From Fonsecaea monophora (taxonomy: Eukaryota; Ascomycota; Eurotiomycetes; Chaetothyriales; Herpotrichiellaceae), in contig NW_019173945.1 in NCBI RefSeq assembly GCF_001642475.1, positions 62,001 to 126,000 on the forward strand: DNA of 64,000 bases. The letters are read 5' to 3'. Position numbers and translations under genes: made by a program. Position 1 is the stretch's first letter; each line of letters opens with the position of its first letter. A model generated the notes under the pieces. It was not told where the DNA came from. It made no database searches and saw only the letters and a list, made by a program, of their open reading frames with translations. Of this stretch, positions 33,554 to 43,884 are shown piece after piece.

Positions 33554-34644
33554 TGGTCCAGAGGGGGGAGAGAAAGGGGGCAGAGTCAAATCCCGACAAG
33601 CCTTTCCCTCAGGCGTGTTCAATAGGTACCTTGATGTTGCTTCCGACGCCTTGGTTCGGGAAGAAGAGACCTCAAGGTTGTTCGAGTCAAGGGTTCCGGC
33701 TCCGTACCGAACTTATATTCCATCGGATATCAGCTCACTCATCATCAGCACGGAGCACATAAAATCCAGTGACCATTTGATTGTGACCAGTGAATCGCGA
33801 AACAATGTCATTGAATTGTGACTCGTCGATTACTGTTAATTGAGGGACCAACCTTGGATATATCAATCAACAACCCGCAATTCTCGTTCATCGGCATATA
33901 ACTTCGGCTGTCGTCTGATCAAGCAATATTCCCTACGAACCCCGACATTACGAGAGGTGCAACTAACTAGTCAAAATCTCCAATGCGGGGGCCGGAGGGA
34001 AAGGGTCAAGCACGCAGGGCACGTCAAGTTAGTCCCTCCCGCACTGAGTAGCCGAGTGACAAACTGAGCGGTCGAGTTGTGCTAGGAACCGAGGCTGAAG
34101 GACTGGTACGTAGTACCCAGTACTCGGAACGGCGTAGATAAATGATAAATCCAATCAATCTTGTTATTAGAAACCCTGTCATCAGACCGGCCGACCCTGA
34201 CCATGACCCTTGACCGAACCTCGAGCGAAGTAGGAGGGGATGGGACGGGAACGGGATGCATTAAGATGCCGGATTCCCGGATTTTCTTCCAATACCAATG
34301 GAATGGAAAATGCAGAAAACGTCCCTATTATATTGGTTCTGGGGACGATGACACGCTATCGCCAGTATTATGGCGACGAGATATTGAGCGCGTCAGATTC
34401 TACGTTCATTCGTATGCCATACATAGGGCCGGGGTTTTGTTTCATTATCTGTTCTGTTCATGGGAGGAGAAGGATGGTCTGTAGTGAGAAAGGAAGAGGA
34501 AAAATGACTTTCGGAGGGACGAGTCTGCGAGTCTGCCGTTGCCACTGGTGTGTTCCCAATCAGTCTCTCTGCAATGCTCGCTTTGATCCTCTGCATGGCC
34601 CTTACCCGCCCTGTCTTGTCCTGTCCGACTCGGATCTCTCAGAT
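33554..34644. other. Intergenic, FMO promoter and GH125 3' flank
   Basis: 1.09 kb contains the upstream region of the FMO gene and the 3' flank of the mannosidase gene. Short plus-strand frames here are not convincing genes. Confidence 0.5.
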
Positions 34645-36207
34645 TCATTGATATGACTCGGTCAAAAGGTACGGCTTCCTCCCAGCTAGGTCCAGCACCA
34701 TCTGGCCAAACAGGCCGTTGGCCCACGAAAACCACGGCCGCGTCCAGTCGCTCGTGTTCCACGAGTTGACGCTCTCGTGGATCAGGCCCAGCCCATCCGT
34801 GCTGCTGACCAGTTGACGCAGCTCGGTGCGGATCTCGTCGTCGTCTCCCGAGGTCAGGATCCGGACAATGGACGCCATGGGCCAAGCGTGGCCGAAGGAA
34901 ACGTGTGGTCCGCCGGTCGCGTTGAGCACGGGGCCGCGCATGTAGTACGAGTTTGCGGGCGAGAGGAGCAGGCGTCGAGTCGTCTGGTAGACCGGGTCAG
35001 TGGCGGCGTCGTAGCCAAAGAATGGCGCCGAGAGCAGCGACGGAATGTTCGCGTCGTCCATGGTGTTGTAGCTGCCGTAGCCGTCAACTTCGTACGCGTA
35101 GACCCGGTGGTCGCCGCGCATGTGGTAGATCCCGTGGGCCTGGATGGCGGCACGGATGGTGGCAGATAGGTTGCGCATGCTGGAGGCCAATGTCGCGGCA
35201 ACAGGGTTTTGGAGGCTCTGCATGATATCCGCGCAAAGCCCTAGATAGTGCGAGAACATCATGTTGGCTGGGATGAAGAGCTGGTAGATGCACGAGTCGT
35301 CCGATGGGCGGAAGAAGCTTCGAATCAGCCCGGTGCCGCCGACGACAGGATTTCCACGGTACAGGTTCGAGACGGACTCAGTCGCCGAGTTGGCGGTGCG
35401 GTTCCACGTATACGGCTGGTCGAGTACGCGGCCCTCAGAGTCGTACGTGCCCAAAGTGAGGTTCAGAACCGTGTTCATGATCGTTTGAACAGTGTCGACC
35501 CATTGGAAGCGATCGAAGAAGTCCAAATCGGACGTGGCGTTGTAGTAGTTGTACGACACTTGAAGGAACGCCGCAAGGCTGTCGAGCTCGTATTTGCACT
35601 CAAACACCGTTGTGTTAGTGACTGGTGGGAATACGACATCAGTTGCAGCAAAGCCATTGACAGCGGGCTCGACGCCGGATTCTGGGGGAGGTTGGAAGCT
35701 GTTGCAATGGGGCGATGTGTTGATATAGCGTGATTGCAGGTTGATTACTCCTCTGTACAAGGACGCCAGCGAGTCAGAGGAGCTATTCGCTTTCAACAGG
35801 GATGAATACGACTGCAGCTGATTCGACGAGTCTCTCAACCACATTGCGTTGATGTCGCCTGTGATGACAAAAGTCAGCTCCTCCTGTGAGTTGTTGCCTG
35901 CGAACCCGTGCCAACGGATGGCCGTGTCGAGCGTGTTGGGAAAGGCATTTTCAAAGAGTCGTGACAAGTCCGGGTCGGATATATGGCTCTTCAGGCTCGA
36001 AACTGCGTCTTCGACTTCGGATAAATTGAAGGTGCGGCAGTGCTGTGGTGGACGTTGGTACGAGAGATTGAACCTCCCAGCTGAGAAGGGCCCGTGGTTC
36101 TCCGTGAAGTAGACAGCCGGGTTTGGACACGTGTAGTTCACTTCCTGAGCGAGGCAAGCAGCGACAAGGAGGAAGAGATGGATGCTGAGGCACGGTAGAG
36201 ACAACAT
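34645..36207 (-). CDS. Secreted GH125 exo-alpha-1,6-mannosidase
   Basis: This single-exon gene encodes 520 residues. The signal peptide spans about residues 1-20 (hydrophobic LFLLVAACLA, cleavage before QEV). GH125 landmarks include GDINAMWLRDSSNQ, DDANIPSLLSAPFFGY, HVSFGHAWPMASI, HESVNSWNTSDWTRPWFSWA and NGLFGQMVLDL. The conserved acidic residues of the active site are expected within these blocks. Many N-glycosylation sequons are present. The family removes terminal alpha-1,6-mannose from fungal N-glycans or mannan by inversion. The protein is extracellular or acts in the secretory pathway. The length matches the family and no intron is needed. Confidence 0.92.
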   Translation of the reverse strand: MLSLPCLSIHLFLLVAACLAQEVNYTCPNPAVYFTENHGPFSAGRFNLSYQRPPQHCRTFNLSEVEDAVSSLKSHISDPDLSRLFENAFPNTLDTAIRWHGFAGNNSQEELTFVITGDINAMWLRDSSNQLQSYSSLLKANSSSDSLASLYRGVINLQSRYINTSPHCNSFQPPPESGVEPAVNGFAATDVVFPPVTNTTVFECKYELDSLAAFLQVSYNYYNATSDLDFFDRFQWVDTVQTIMNTVLNLTLGTYDSEGRVLDQPYTWNRTANSATESVSNLYRGNPVVGGTGLIRSFFRPSDDSCIYQLFIPANMMFSHYLGLCADIMQSLQNPVAATLASSMRNLSATIRAAIQAHGIYHMRGDHRVYAYEVDGYGSYNTMDDANIPSLLSAPFFGYDAATDPVYQTTRRLLLSPANSYYMRGPVLNATGGPHVSFGHAWPMASIVRILTSGDDDEIRTELRQLVSSTDGLGLIHESVNSWNTSDWTRPWFSWANGLFGQMVLDLAGRKPYLLTESYQ

Positions 36208-36747
36208 CGTGACGTTGAAGAGGCGACGTTGATAGAGAACTCTTTACCTGGGAGAGACTCTTTGTGGTTGTGTTTAGGACTTTTCACTTTCCACTCACCT
36301 GTGAACTTAGATTGATCTCATGATGGGCTATAGTGAATAAAGTGACTGACACGGTGAAGCAAGTCATGCGAGGGGCAGGACAGTGAAGTTGATGTGTTTG
36401 ATGTAGCGGTTACATCGGTTCCTGCGTGGAGTCGACGCCTTGTCCTGTACTGGCATATGATCTGTGCCGATCATTGCGGGGAGATGCTGGATTCATCGGG
36501 CAGCCCAGCAATGCAACAACAGAGCTTTGCATGGGGAGCCTCGTCCAATACAGATTCTTTCAACGGCACACTTGATGTAGCCCCAGGAGGCTGTTAGAGA
36601 AGGTACCGTGCTTAGATATTACCCATTGTCATGCTCGAACCTCCCCTAATGGTCCCGGGAAAGGAGTGGGAAGTCCAAAGTCGATATGATCCCTTTGAGA
36701 CTGTTTGTTCCGGCTGATCCTGGCGGCTTGACCCACAGTGTTGTTTC
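36208..36747. other. Intergenic, GH125 promoter
   Basis: 540 bp lies between the mannosidase start and the HET gene stop, both on the minus strand. It should hold the mannosidase promoter. No gene is supported. Confidence 0.5.
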
Positions 36748-39075
36748 TCATTCCAGCTCAAGTTGGGCCAACTCGGCGCCCTCAAAGAAGGTCTCTCGTA
36801 CATTTCGACAGATTCCTACCCGTCGGAAGACAGTCGACCAGGAAGGGCTCCCGGTGTGAACATCTGAATCGTTTGCTTCCTGCAGTCTCTTGCTGCAGAG
36901 CCTGAACTGGAGCAAGAGCATTACCCTTTGACCTATTTGTAAACCATACAGGTCCCGCTCCACACCAGCTGCCACGTGAATTTCTGCATTGGAGCCGTCA
37001 ACGCTATCGTCCCGAGGAAGGGAATAGTCCAGTTGTGCTTCAATCGGTTGTCTGTTGGGCTCGCATATCACCAGCTGGCCATCTTCGGGGTTTCGTGCGT
37101 GGACGTGGCGAGCTACGTGTTGTGAGAGATCGTACTTATTCTTCCCACCGCGCGCTGTTATCTTGGACCAGTCAACGCGGTCTGACTCCGGGTGTATGAT
37201 TCGTCGTATGTATCCTCTCACAGAGACACTTTTCTTCTTTGCCCCCTCCTGGCAAGCATGGAGAATATTCCGGTCTTCCTCTTCGCGCTCTCTGGGGTTC
37301 TTTCTCACGACAGGTACTCCAAGCACTTCAAACCCATTGCTCCGTTTGAAGTCCTGCTTGGTGCTAATGTGGGTCCCGACAGGAAGGCATCCCCAAGACC
37401 AGCTCGGTGCAATATCAACGAGGGCTTTCCGCGGGTCACCGGCCGTCCTGACCGACCACGCTAGGTCTTCGGGAAATGTGTCGCGCCAAAGACCAGCGAG
37501 ATATTCCTGGTTTGGAGTGATATAGGTTGAGAGGTACTGTGCTGCCAGACCAGAAATGGCCGGAAATCGGTCCGTGGTTTTGGTGATCTCTCGTGGGCAG
37601 TAAGCCTCGATCACATCACTCCATTCCTGGTGTAAGCGAGCCCGTTCCCCTGCAAAGCGAGAGTTGATAAAAACCTGGGCCACGCTCATCTGCTCGAATC
37701 CGTCCTCTTCTTCGAAAAGGGTGGCACCACCGCCATCGTGCTTCCCTGCGCTGCGGATGTCGATCTCTGTGCCCTGCTTCTCCACACAAGACCAGTAGAC
37801 CCTCTGACCGCAGTAGTATAAGAGTCTGGGGGACAGTCGCTCCTCTTGGAGAGTCCACGCGCGTTTGGACAATGGTGCGGTTGCCCTCACTTGGTTGAGA
37901 CTCATGTCGTAGTTGACGAGCCATTGACCTTCAAAGTAGAAAGGAACAACTTTGTGAGTCCACGCCTTCCGAGGAAAGATGAGGCCATCCCTTGAGCTTT
38001 TGCTTGAACAGGCGCACAGAGTGAAGACGGCGTTACCATAGATGACATGCATCCTCGAAGCTTCGGCGTCCCAATCCTCGCCGGCATCAAGGTTGCAAGC
38101 TGAACAGAGATCCCCTTCACAATCATCGAAGCCATTACCCTCATCGTCGCCTTGGATAATCGTGTTTTGGTCCCTTTGGATTTTCTGGGAGATGCAGACT
38201 TGATCAACCCAGAGATATCTCAGTTCGAGTCTTCGAATCAAACTCAAAGCGTCCCTTATCGTTTTCGGGAGCTCCGAGATTTCGAATCGAATCCTGCGTT
38301 TGTCAAGATTGCACGGCGTGGTCCTACCTCGAGAATGTCCCTGGCCCCAACAGTAGCTCAAGGCAACGTAGTCAAGTTTTTGGCCGGTTGCCAACTCCGA
38401 CGTATCGATCAGCCGCAATGTCGTCTCGGACACAACTTCAATTAGCCGTCTTGGGTGCTCGCCAGATTGCGTCAGGAGGCTGCACTGGTGCTCTTCACGG
38501 CAGCATTGCAGCCATTCTTTGGTCCTGGAGACGACCGAGACAAAAGGGTCCTCCCCAAGCGACGACGGTCTGATATTGGTGGTGAGTGCAATGTTTACCA
38601 GGATGCTACTCTCGCGTGACACACCCAGACGAACTTGCAGCGTCGATTGACCACGACGTCCAGTCTCTCCTGCCGGTAACCTGAGATAGACGGGTGCATC
38701 TCGTTCTTCCATCTTCTTGACATCATCACCAGTGATTTGGGACAGGAGCAGTGCCTGTCGGACAACCCTGCACCCCCTACACCTGTCGCGTGCGCATTGA
38801 TCGAGTTCGCCGTAGCTTGAATGCAATCTGATGAAATCTGTGTCCCTCTCGCTCTTGCTCCGCGCTCTTCGGACTGCTCGCTCGAACTCTATGAAATTGG
38901 GGCATCGAAGTTGGCTCTGGCCATTTGGCTGCAATCTCTTGGGTTTATTCCACCACCAACTCAGCATCTCGTTTGATGAAGTGGGACGGAGCATAAGGCA
39001 GTTAGTGATTCGGACATTTGGACATGAAATATCGACATCGACGGTATCAGGAACTAGCCATTTCGATCTAGCCAC
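36748..39075 (-). CDS. HET-domain protein (heterokaryon incompatibility type)
   Basis: One exon encodes 775 residues. The HET domain occupies roughly 230-425. It opens with LDYVALSYCWGQG (about 234-246), continues with RYLWVDQVCISQ, and ends with KRAWTLQEERLSPRLLYYC. These three blocks are the standard HET-domain core. Cysteines cluster before the domain (for example CARDRCRGC near 94-102) and inside it, where the HET domain has an acidic insert after VDQVCIS. The C-terminal third, with DIAPSWSWGCLPVG, is typical of the family. No NACHT, ankyrin or WD40 partner is fused. HET proteins trigger death of incompatible heterokaryons, but most family members have no tested role. A dead STAND fragment lies about 5 kb to the left. 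Confidence 0.9.
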   Translation of the reverse strand: MARSKWLVPDTVDVDISCPNVRITNCLMLRPTSSNEMLSWWWNKPKRLQPNGQSQLRCPNFIEFERAVRRARSKSERDTDFIRLHSSYGELDQCARDRCRGCRVVRQALLLSQITGDDVKKMEERDAPVYLRLPAGETGRRGQSTLQVRLGVSRESSILVNIALTTNIRPSSLGEDPFVSVVSRTKEWLQCCREEHQCSLLTQSGEHPRRLIEVVSETTLRLIDTSELATGQKLDYVALSYCWGQGHSRGRTTPCNLDKRRIRFEISELPKTIRDALSLIRRLELRYLWVDQVCISQKIQRDQNTIIQGDDEGNGFDDCEGDLCSACNLDAGEDWDAEASRMHVIYGNAVFTLCACSSKSSRDGLIFPRKAWTHKVVPFYFEGQWLVNYDMSLNQVRATAPLSKRAWTLQEERLSPRLLYYCGQRVYWSCVEKQGTEIDIRSAGKHDGGGATLFEEEDGFEQMSVAQVFINSRFAGERARLHQEWSDVIEAYCPREITKTTDRFPAISGLAAQYLSTYITPNQEYLAGLWRDTFPEDLAWSVRTAGDPRKALVDIAPSWSWGCLPVGTHISTKQDFKRSNGFEVLGVPVVRKNPREREEEDRNILHACQEGAKKKSVSVRGYIRRIIHPESDRVDWSKITARGGKNKYDLSQHVARHVHARNPEDGQLVICEPNRQPIEAQLDYSLPRDDSVDGSNAEIHVAAGVERDLYGLQIGQRVMLLLQFRLCSKRLQEANDSDVHTGSPSWSTVFRRVGICRNVRETFFEGAELAQLELE

Positions 39076-39467
39076 CCGGGAGCACTAGGGTCATTTGTTC
39101 CCTCGAGTCGTCGTTGAGACCACATCGTCCATCTCCTGGCTCAGGCAGGGGCGGTTTCAGATGACGTGGCGAGGGGGTCAATTAGGCCGCAAGCTGTAAT
39201 GGGGGTGGCTTGTGGCTGTGGTCCGGAAGGTGCTGTGTGTGGTGCTAGAATAATGCAGGGAAAAGAAACATGGAAGAAAGATAAAACAGATTTAGGCTGC
39301 AAAATAATCTACCCGGTAGAGTCGGTACCATGATATTCACCCGTAATCCCTCTCCGTGTCCACCATCTATTCAATCATTCCAGTTCCACAGATGTAGTTT
39401 CCTCCTTGAATCGCTTGAAGTTATCCATAATTGCAGCCAGGTCAAGCAGTCTACAGAAGTCGATTTG

Positions 39468-40043
39468 TTAGTTTCGTCGCAATAAAACTCGGAGGAGTAC
39501 GAGGGAGACAGACACAGCAATGGCGCCAAAAGTGCATGGCACCACAAAAGCAACATTCTCAGACGCCGCTCGTCCCCATATCACGGCCAGTAAGGCTGTG
39601 GCAACGGCAAAGACTGTGCACAGGGTTGTACAGAGGTAGAATGCCGTTTTCAGGGTTTGGACGCGCTTGTCTTCCAAGCCCGGCTCAGGCACGCTGTCGG
39701 CGACATTGCGAAAGCGTGACGAGATGGTTCCGGCGACGCTAATATTGGCGCTTGCCTGGTGACGGACCGTTAGAACGTCTGTGTTGTCTCCTGGGGAACG
39801 GATATCTTCTTCAGTCGGAATCTAGTCAGAATCACTCACCACTGCAAAGGAACAAAAGTTTGTAAACATCCAATATGGATGGGAATTGAAGTGGTTGAAG
39901 GGATCTCCCAGCATCGAGGCGAAGGAAGTGATGATGGCACTCGACAGGAACATGATATTTGCCCCGATGCATGCATATTGGGTCAAGCTCCCCAGCCCGT
40001 GGCCGGAATTGAAGTTTGCCAATACACTCACGGTATTCATCAT
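39468..40043 (-). CDS. Small multi-pass membrane protein, unknown
   Basis: Two exons (40043-39840 and 39755-39468) give 163 residues. The join is GCAGTG|GTGAGT to CACCAG|GCAAGC. The frame is open upstream of 40043 but without another ATG, so the first exon could be preceded by an unseen short one. Four hydrophobic stretches are seen: ACIGANIMFLSSAIITSFAS, MFTNFCSFAVASANI, AFYLCTTLCTVFAVATALLA and VAFVVPCTFGAIAVSVSLVL. An alternative end is possible by splicing near 39520 to the acceptor CTTCTGTAG. That would replace the last residues with LLDLAAIMDNFKRFKEETTS and stop at 39375. I do not recognise a family. Confidence 0.55.
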
Positions 40044-40788
40044 GTCGATCAATTGCAGTGAGCACTCAGAAAAGAGAAGAAAGGATTTGAAGTTGTTCAA
40101 CTGAGGCTGTCGATGCCATTAAAGGCTGTGGCCAGGCTGGAGCTGCGCCTCACTCTGTCGTTTGACCATGATCGGCACAGGCACCCGACCAGGGGTTCAT
40201 GAAGCGTACACGTATTAGGGCGCCCTAATGGACAGGGTTGATAGGGGCCGGATCTAGAGGACAGGCGTCAAAGTGGCCAGTCACCAGCCAACCTCGTCCA
40301 TTAGATGGGAATAAACTTGTTGTTCATTGTTTTGTATATCGTAGAGGTAGAGAATATGCATTTAAAGAAAGCATCGAGGGTAAGGAATCTGCATCGGACT
40401 TTGACGAGTCTTTCTATTATTAATAAATTCGCCTGAATGACTCTCTGTTATTAACCATCAACACCTGCGAAGCTTCCGAATGGATCATTGACAAACTGGG
40501 CAGTGGAGACTTAGACACACATCAAGGGAACATATTACTTACAAGTAACTAGTTGGTGCTTCATCTACTCCTTGACTCACCCTCCTGTACCACATCATTT
40601 TGACGCTGGATCTTTTGGAAAGAGACTCGATGATTCGAGGAGAGATGGATGTGACGACGCCTCTACATTCATGGCATCTCTGAACGAAGATCTTTGAATA
40701 TCAAAAATCAATCACCCCTCACCGCCGAAGCCGACACAGCATCATCCATCTACGGCCTCTGGTCTCTAAACTCAGGCCATCGGCAACA
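40044..40788. promoter_or_regulatory. Divergent region, membrane protein / MFS transporter
   Basis: 745 bp lie between divergent starts. The sequence is AT-richer than the neighbouring genes and should hold both promoters. No coding segment was found apart from a possible missed first exon of the membrane protein near 40100-40120. Confidence 0.45.
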
Positions 40789-42649
40789 ATGTCCAAATCA
40801 CAGACAATGACCATCTCGCCAACTGATGGGGCTTATCAACCTCATCATCGTCATCGCCAGGACGGTCCATCTACAACACCCGAGACATTCGAACTGAGTC
40901 TCAAAACACCCACAAAGTCACTACGAGAACTCACCCGTCGAGTCGTCCAGGGAGGTAAAGCCTCGTTACCAACAACCGGAGGCGCCCAAACATCACCGTC
41001 ATCGGACGAAGAAGGAATCAGTGTTCACAATGGAGTGCCTGCGCCAGTCAATGCGCCGCCGGCCATTCAGCGGTGGAATATGCCCAGGGGGAACATCGGT
41101 CGTCTGGGATTTGCCTTTTTCTCATTCATCGTCACGGGTCTCAACGACGGTGCTGTCGGAGTACGAATGCCTCTGATCTGAACCTCTACCACCTCTTTAT
41201 TGAGTTGGATCGAGATATGCTAATGCGCGTCTTCCCTTGATACAGGCACTGATCCCATACGTGCGTCCTCTGTTCCCTTCCGTTGTTGTGTCTGACTACA
41301 ATCTCACAAGCCAACGCAGCTCGAGACGTACTATCACCTGAACTATACGACCGTCTCTCTGATTTTCCTCACCCCCTTCGCAGGCTACTCCCTCGCCGCA
41401 TTCACCAATGCCGCCATCCACACGAAACTGGGCCAGCGAGGGATCGCCATCCTCGCTCCCCTGTGCCATATTATCACCTACGCCGTCTTGTCCGCGCACC
41501 CGCCATTCCCCGTCCTCGTCGTCATCAACACCGTCTCCGGCTTCGGTAACGGCCTCACCGACGCCTGTTTCTGCGCCTGGATCGGCGCCATGGACAAGGC
41601 CAACGCCGTCCAGGGTTGCCTGCACAGTTTCTACTCGGTCGGCGCGCTGATCGCCCCGCTGATTGCCACGTCCATGGTCGTCCATGCTAAGCTGCCGTGG
41701 TACACGTTTTACTACTTCATGGTGAGTAGTGACCACCAACCTGGCGAAGAACACCCGCACATTTCTTCAGGGAAACATACGGACCAGAAATCGCTAACGG
41801 CCTGGTGCAATGGCGTCAACCAGACTGGCATGTCGGCCCTAGAATTCATCGGTCTCAGCACCGTTTTCTGGCACAAGACAGGGGAGGTGTACCGAATCGA
41901 GCATCCACGGGACACCGAGGCGACGGGCGGCCGCACCAAGGAGGCGCTCAAGTCGAAAATCACCTGGATCTGCTCTGCCTTCTTTTTCACGTACATGGGC
42001 ATTGAAGGTGAGTGTCTAAGTCCACGATACATCTCTCTTTCAACCTCCATCCGTCCATTCCTCCCCCTTTTTTTCCCCAGAAAAATCCTCAAGTGAGAAT
42101 CGAAAACTGACCATACCCTCCGCCTTTCGCGGGGAGCCAACCCACCTAGTCGGACTCGGCGGCTGGATCGTGACCTTCATGCTACGCGTCCGGTCGGCCT
42201 CGCCCTCCGCGTCAGGCTACTCCGGCACGGGCTTCTGGGCGGGGATGGCGCTGGGCCGAGCGTGCTTGGGGTTCGTGACCGAGCGGTTCGGCGAACGGGT
42301 CTGCATCTCCATCTACCTGGCCCTGTGCCTTGCGCTGCAGCTGATCTTCTGGCTTGTGCCGACGTTCCTCGTGTCCGCCGTGGCCGTGGCATTTCTGGGA
42401 TTCTTCCTCGGCCCCATGTTCCCCGGCTGCGTCATGATGGCGGCGAAACTGCTCCCGCGACACATCCACGTCAGCAGCATCGGCTTCGCCATGGCACTCG
42501 GCGGCACCGGCGGCACCGTCTTTCCCTTCGCCATCGGCGCCATCGCCGCGTCCAAGGGCGTCAAGGTCCTCCAGCCCATCATCCTCGCGCTGCTCGTCGT
42601 GCTGTTGGGCCTGTGGTTGAGTTTTCCCAGGGTGAAGAAGAGGGAGTAA
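40789..42649 (+). CDS. MFS transporter, Bsc6-like, with a microexon
   Basis: Five exons (40789-41160, 41246-41260, 41320-41721, 41824-42007, 42150-42649) encode 490 residues. Exon 2 is only 15 nt and encodes ALIPY. It completes the conserved stretch NDGAVG-ALIPY-LETYYHLNY seen in this fungal MFS group. Other joins are YYFM to TGMSALEF and MGIE to VGLGGWIVTFMLR. The N-terminal 100 residues are hydrophilic and Thr/Ser/Pro-rich. About 12 membrane segments follow, with TNAAIHTKLGQRG between TM2 and TM3. The C-terminus ends FPRVKKRE. It belongs to the group often named bypass-of-stop-codon 6 or glucose-type MFS. The transported solute is unknown. Confidence 0.85.
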
Positions 42650-43884
42650 TCCGCAAAGGATAGAATATATATATAAAAAAAGAGGGAGAGGGGGAGAGAG
42701 GCACATGAATACTACCAAAATTCATAATTCACACCTACCTGCCTGTGTATGTGTAGACGACACTGTCGCCACCATCGATTGCCATCGCCATTTACTGTCC
42801 TCGACTCCATTCATTCTCCTCTACAGGCTCACAATGGCGTGTGGTATCCCTTTCAATCCCTGCGCGCCAGGTTCACCAGTTAGGTGACAGCGTGTCCCAG
42901 GGCCGAGCACCGAATACAACCACACCCACACACCCCATAACCGTACTCGCACCGTGGTAGTATCTATGCGCTACATCGGAGAAAGTCAAAGATTAGGCCA
43001 AATTGGCAGTGAAAACCCAAACAAGAGCAGCAACGGACATGGCAAAAAGTAAAGTGAAATGAAGTTCACAACCTGATTAATTTGAATTTGCAATTGCACT
43101 TGCATATCTTCCAGCGCATACACAATCCATGTTCATTTCAATCTTTTTCCTCTCCTGGTTTTTCCTTTTTGGACGTGTTTTGAAATTCATCTGAGATTCC
43201 ATACACTTCGCATGTAAAAATTGGGCACCTTGGGCACCGGGCAAGTAGCAAATACCAGAAACCCTTTGTGCATTCGCTATCTTGCTCTTCCTTGAGAGAA
43301 GACACCTCCGCTCGGCTTTCTGTGTCCATTCCTGTGCTTGTGCCTCTGCCGCTCTGCCGATCGAGATGGTAGGTTGGAAACATGGTTCCAATCGTGGTAT
43401 GGAAGAGAAAAAAAGGGGTATCTTGGGTATCTATGCCTTGATGTCTCATTTCCTTTTCTGGGAAGGTTCGGTGCTCCCCAAAACAGATAATAAAAACACA
43501 CTCCATACCGGATTTTGTTCATTTCATCTTGTTCGTCACACAGCATCATTCTCTGTTCCTGTCCGTGCTACTGCCATTGTTGTTCCCGCTGTGTCATGAT
43601 GTTCAATAACAAGTTCCACCCATCCTGTCCCGGAAATTTCGAATGTCCTGAAAACCCGTACACATTGCGACAGCCTCCGGTCAAGGCGAAATGGAGGCTG
43701 ATCTCTTCAAGAAGTAATCCATCCATCAATTGCTGTGAGCGATCTAGGTTGTTTTCCTCCTGTGTGATTCCTTCTTTTGTTCTTTCCGCCTAGATTCTCT
43801 TCCGCGGAAAAATAATCCCCTTCCGCGGCGTCGTCCTCGGTTTCGCGGTCATATCGTAGAGTGATGTTCCACTGCACGAGGCCC
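42650..43884. other. Intergenic, convergent 3' ends of MFS and Hsf1
   Basis: 1.23 kb separates convergent genes. An A/T- and purine-rich tract lies just after the MFS stop (42667-42700). The remainder should include the long 3' untranslated region of Hsf1. No gene is supported. Confidence 0.5.
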
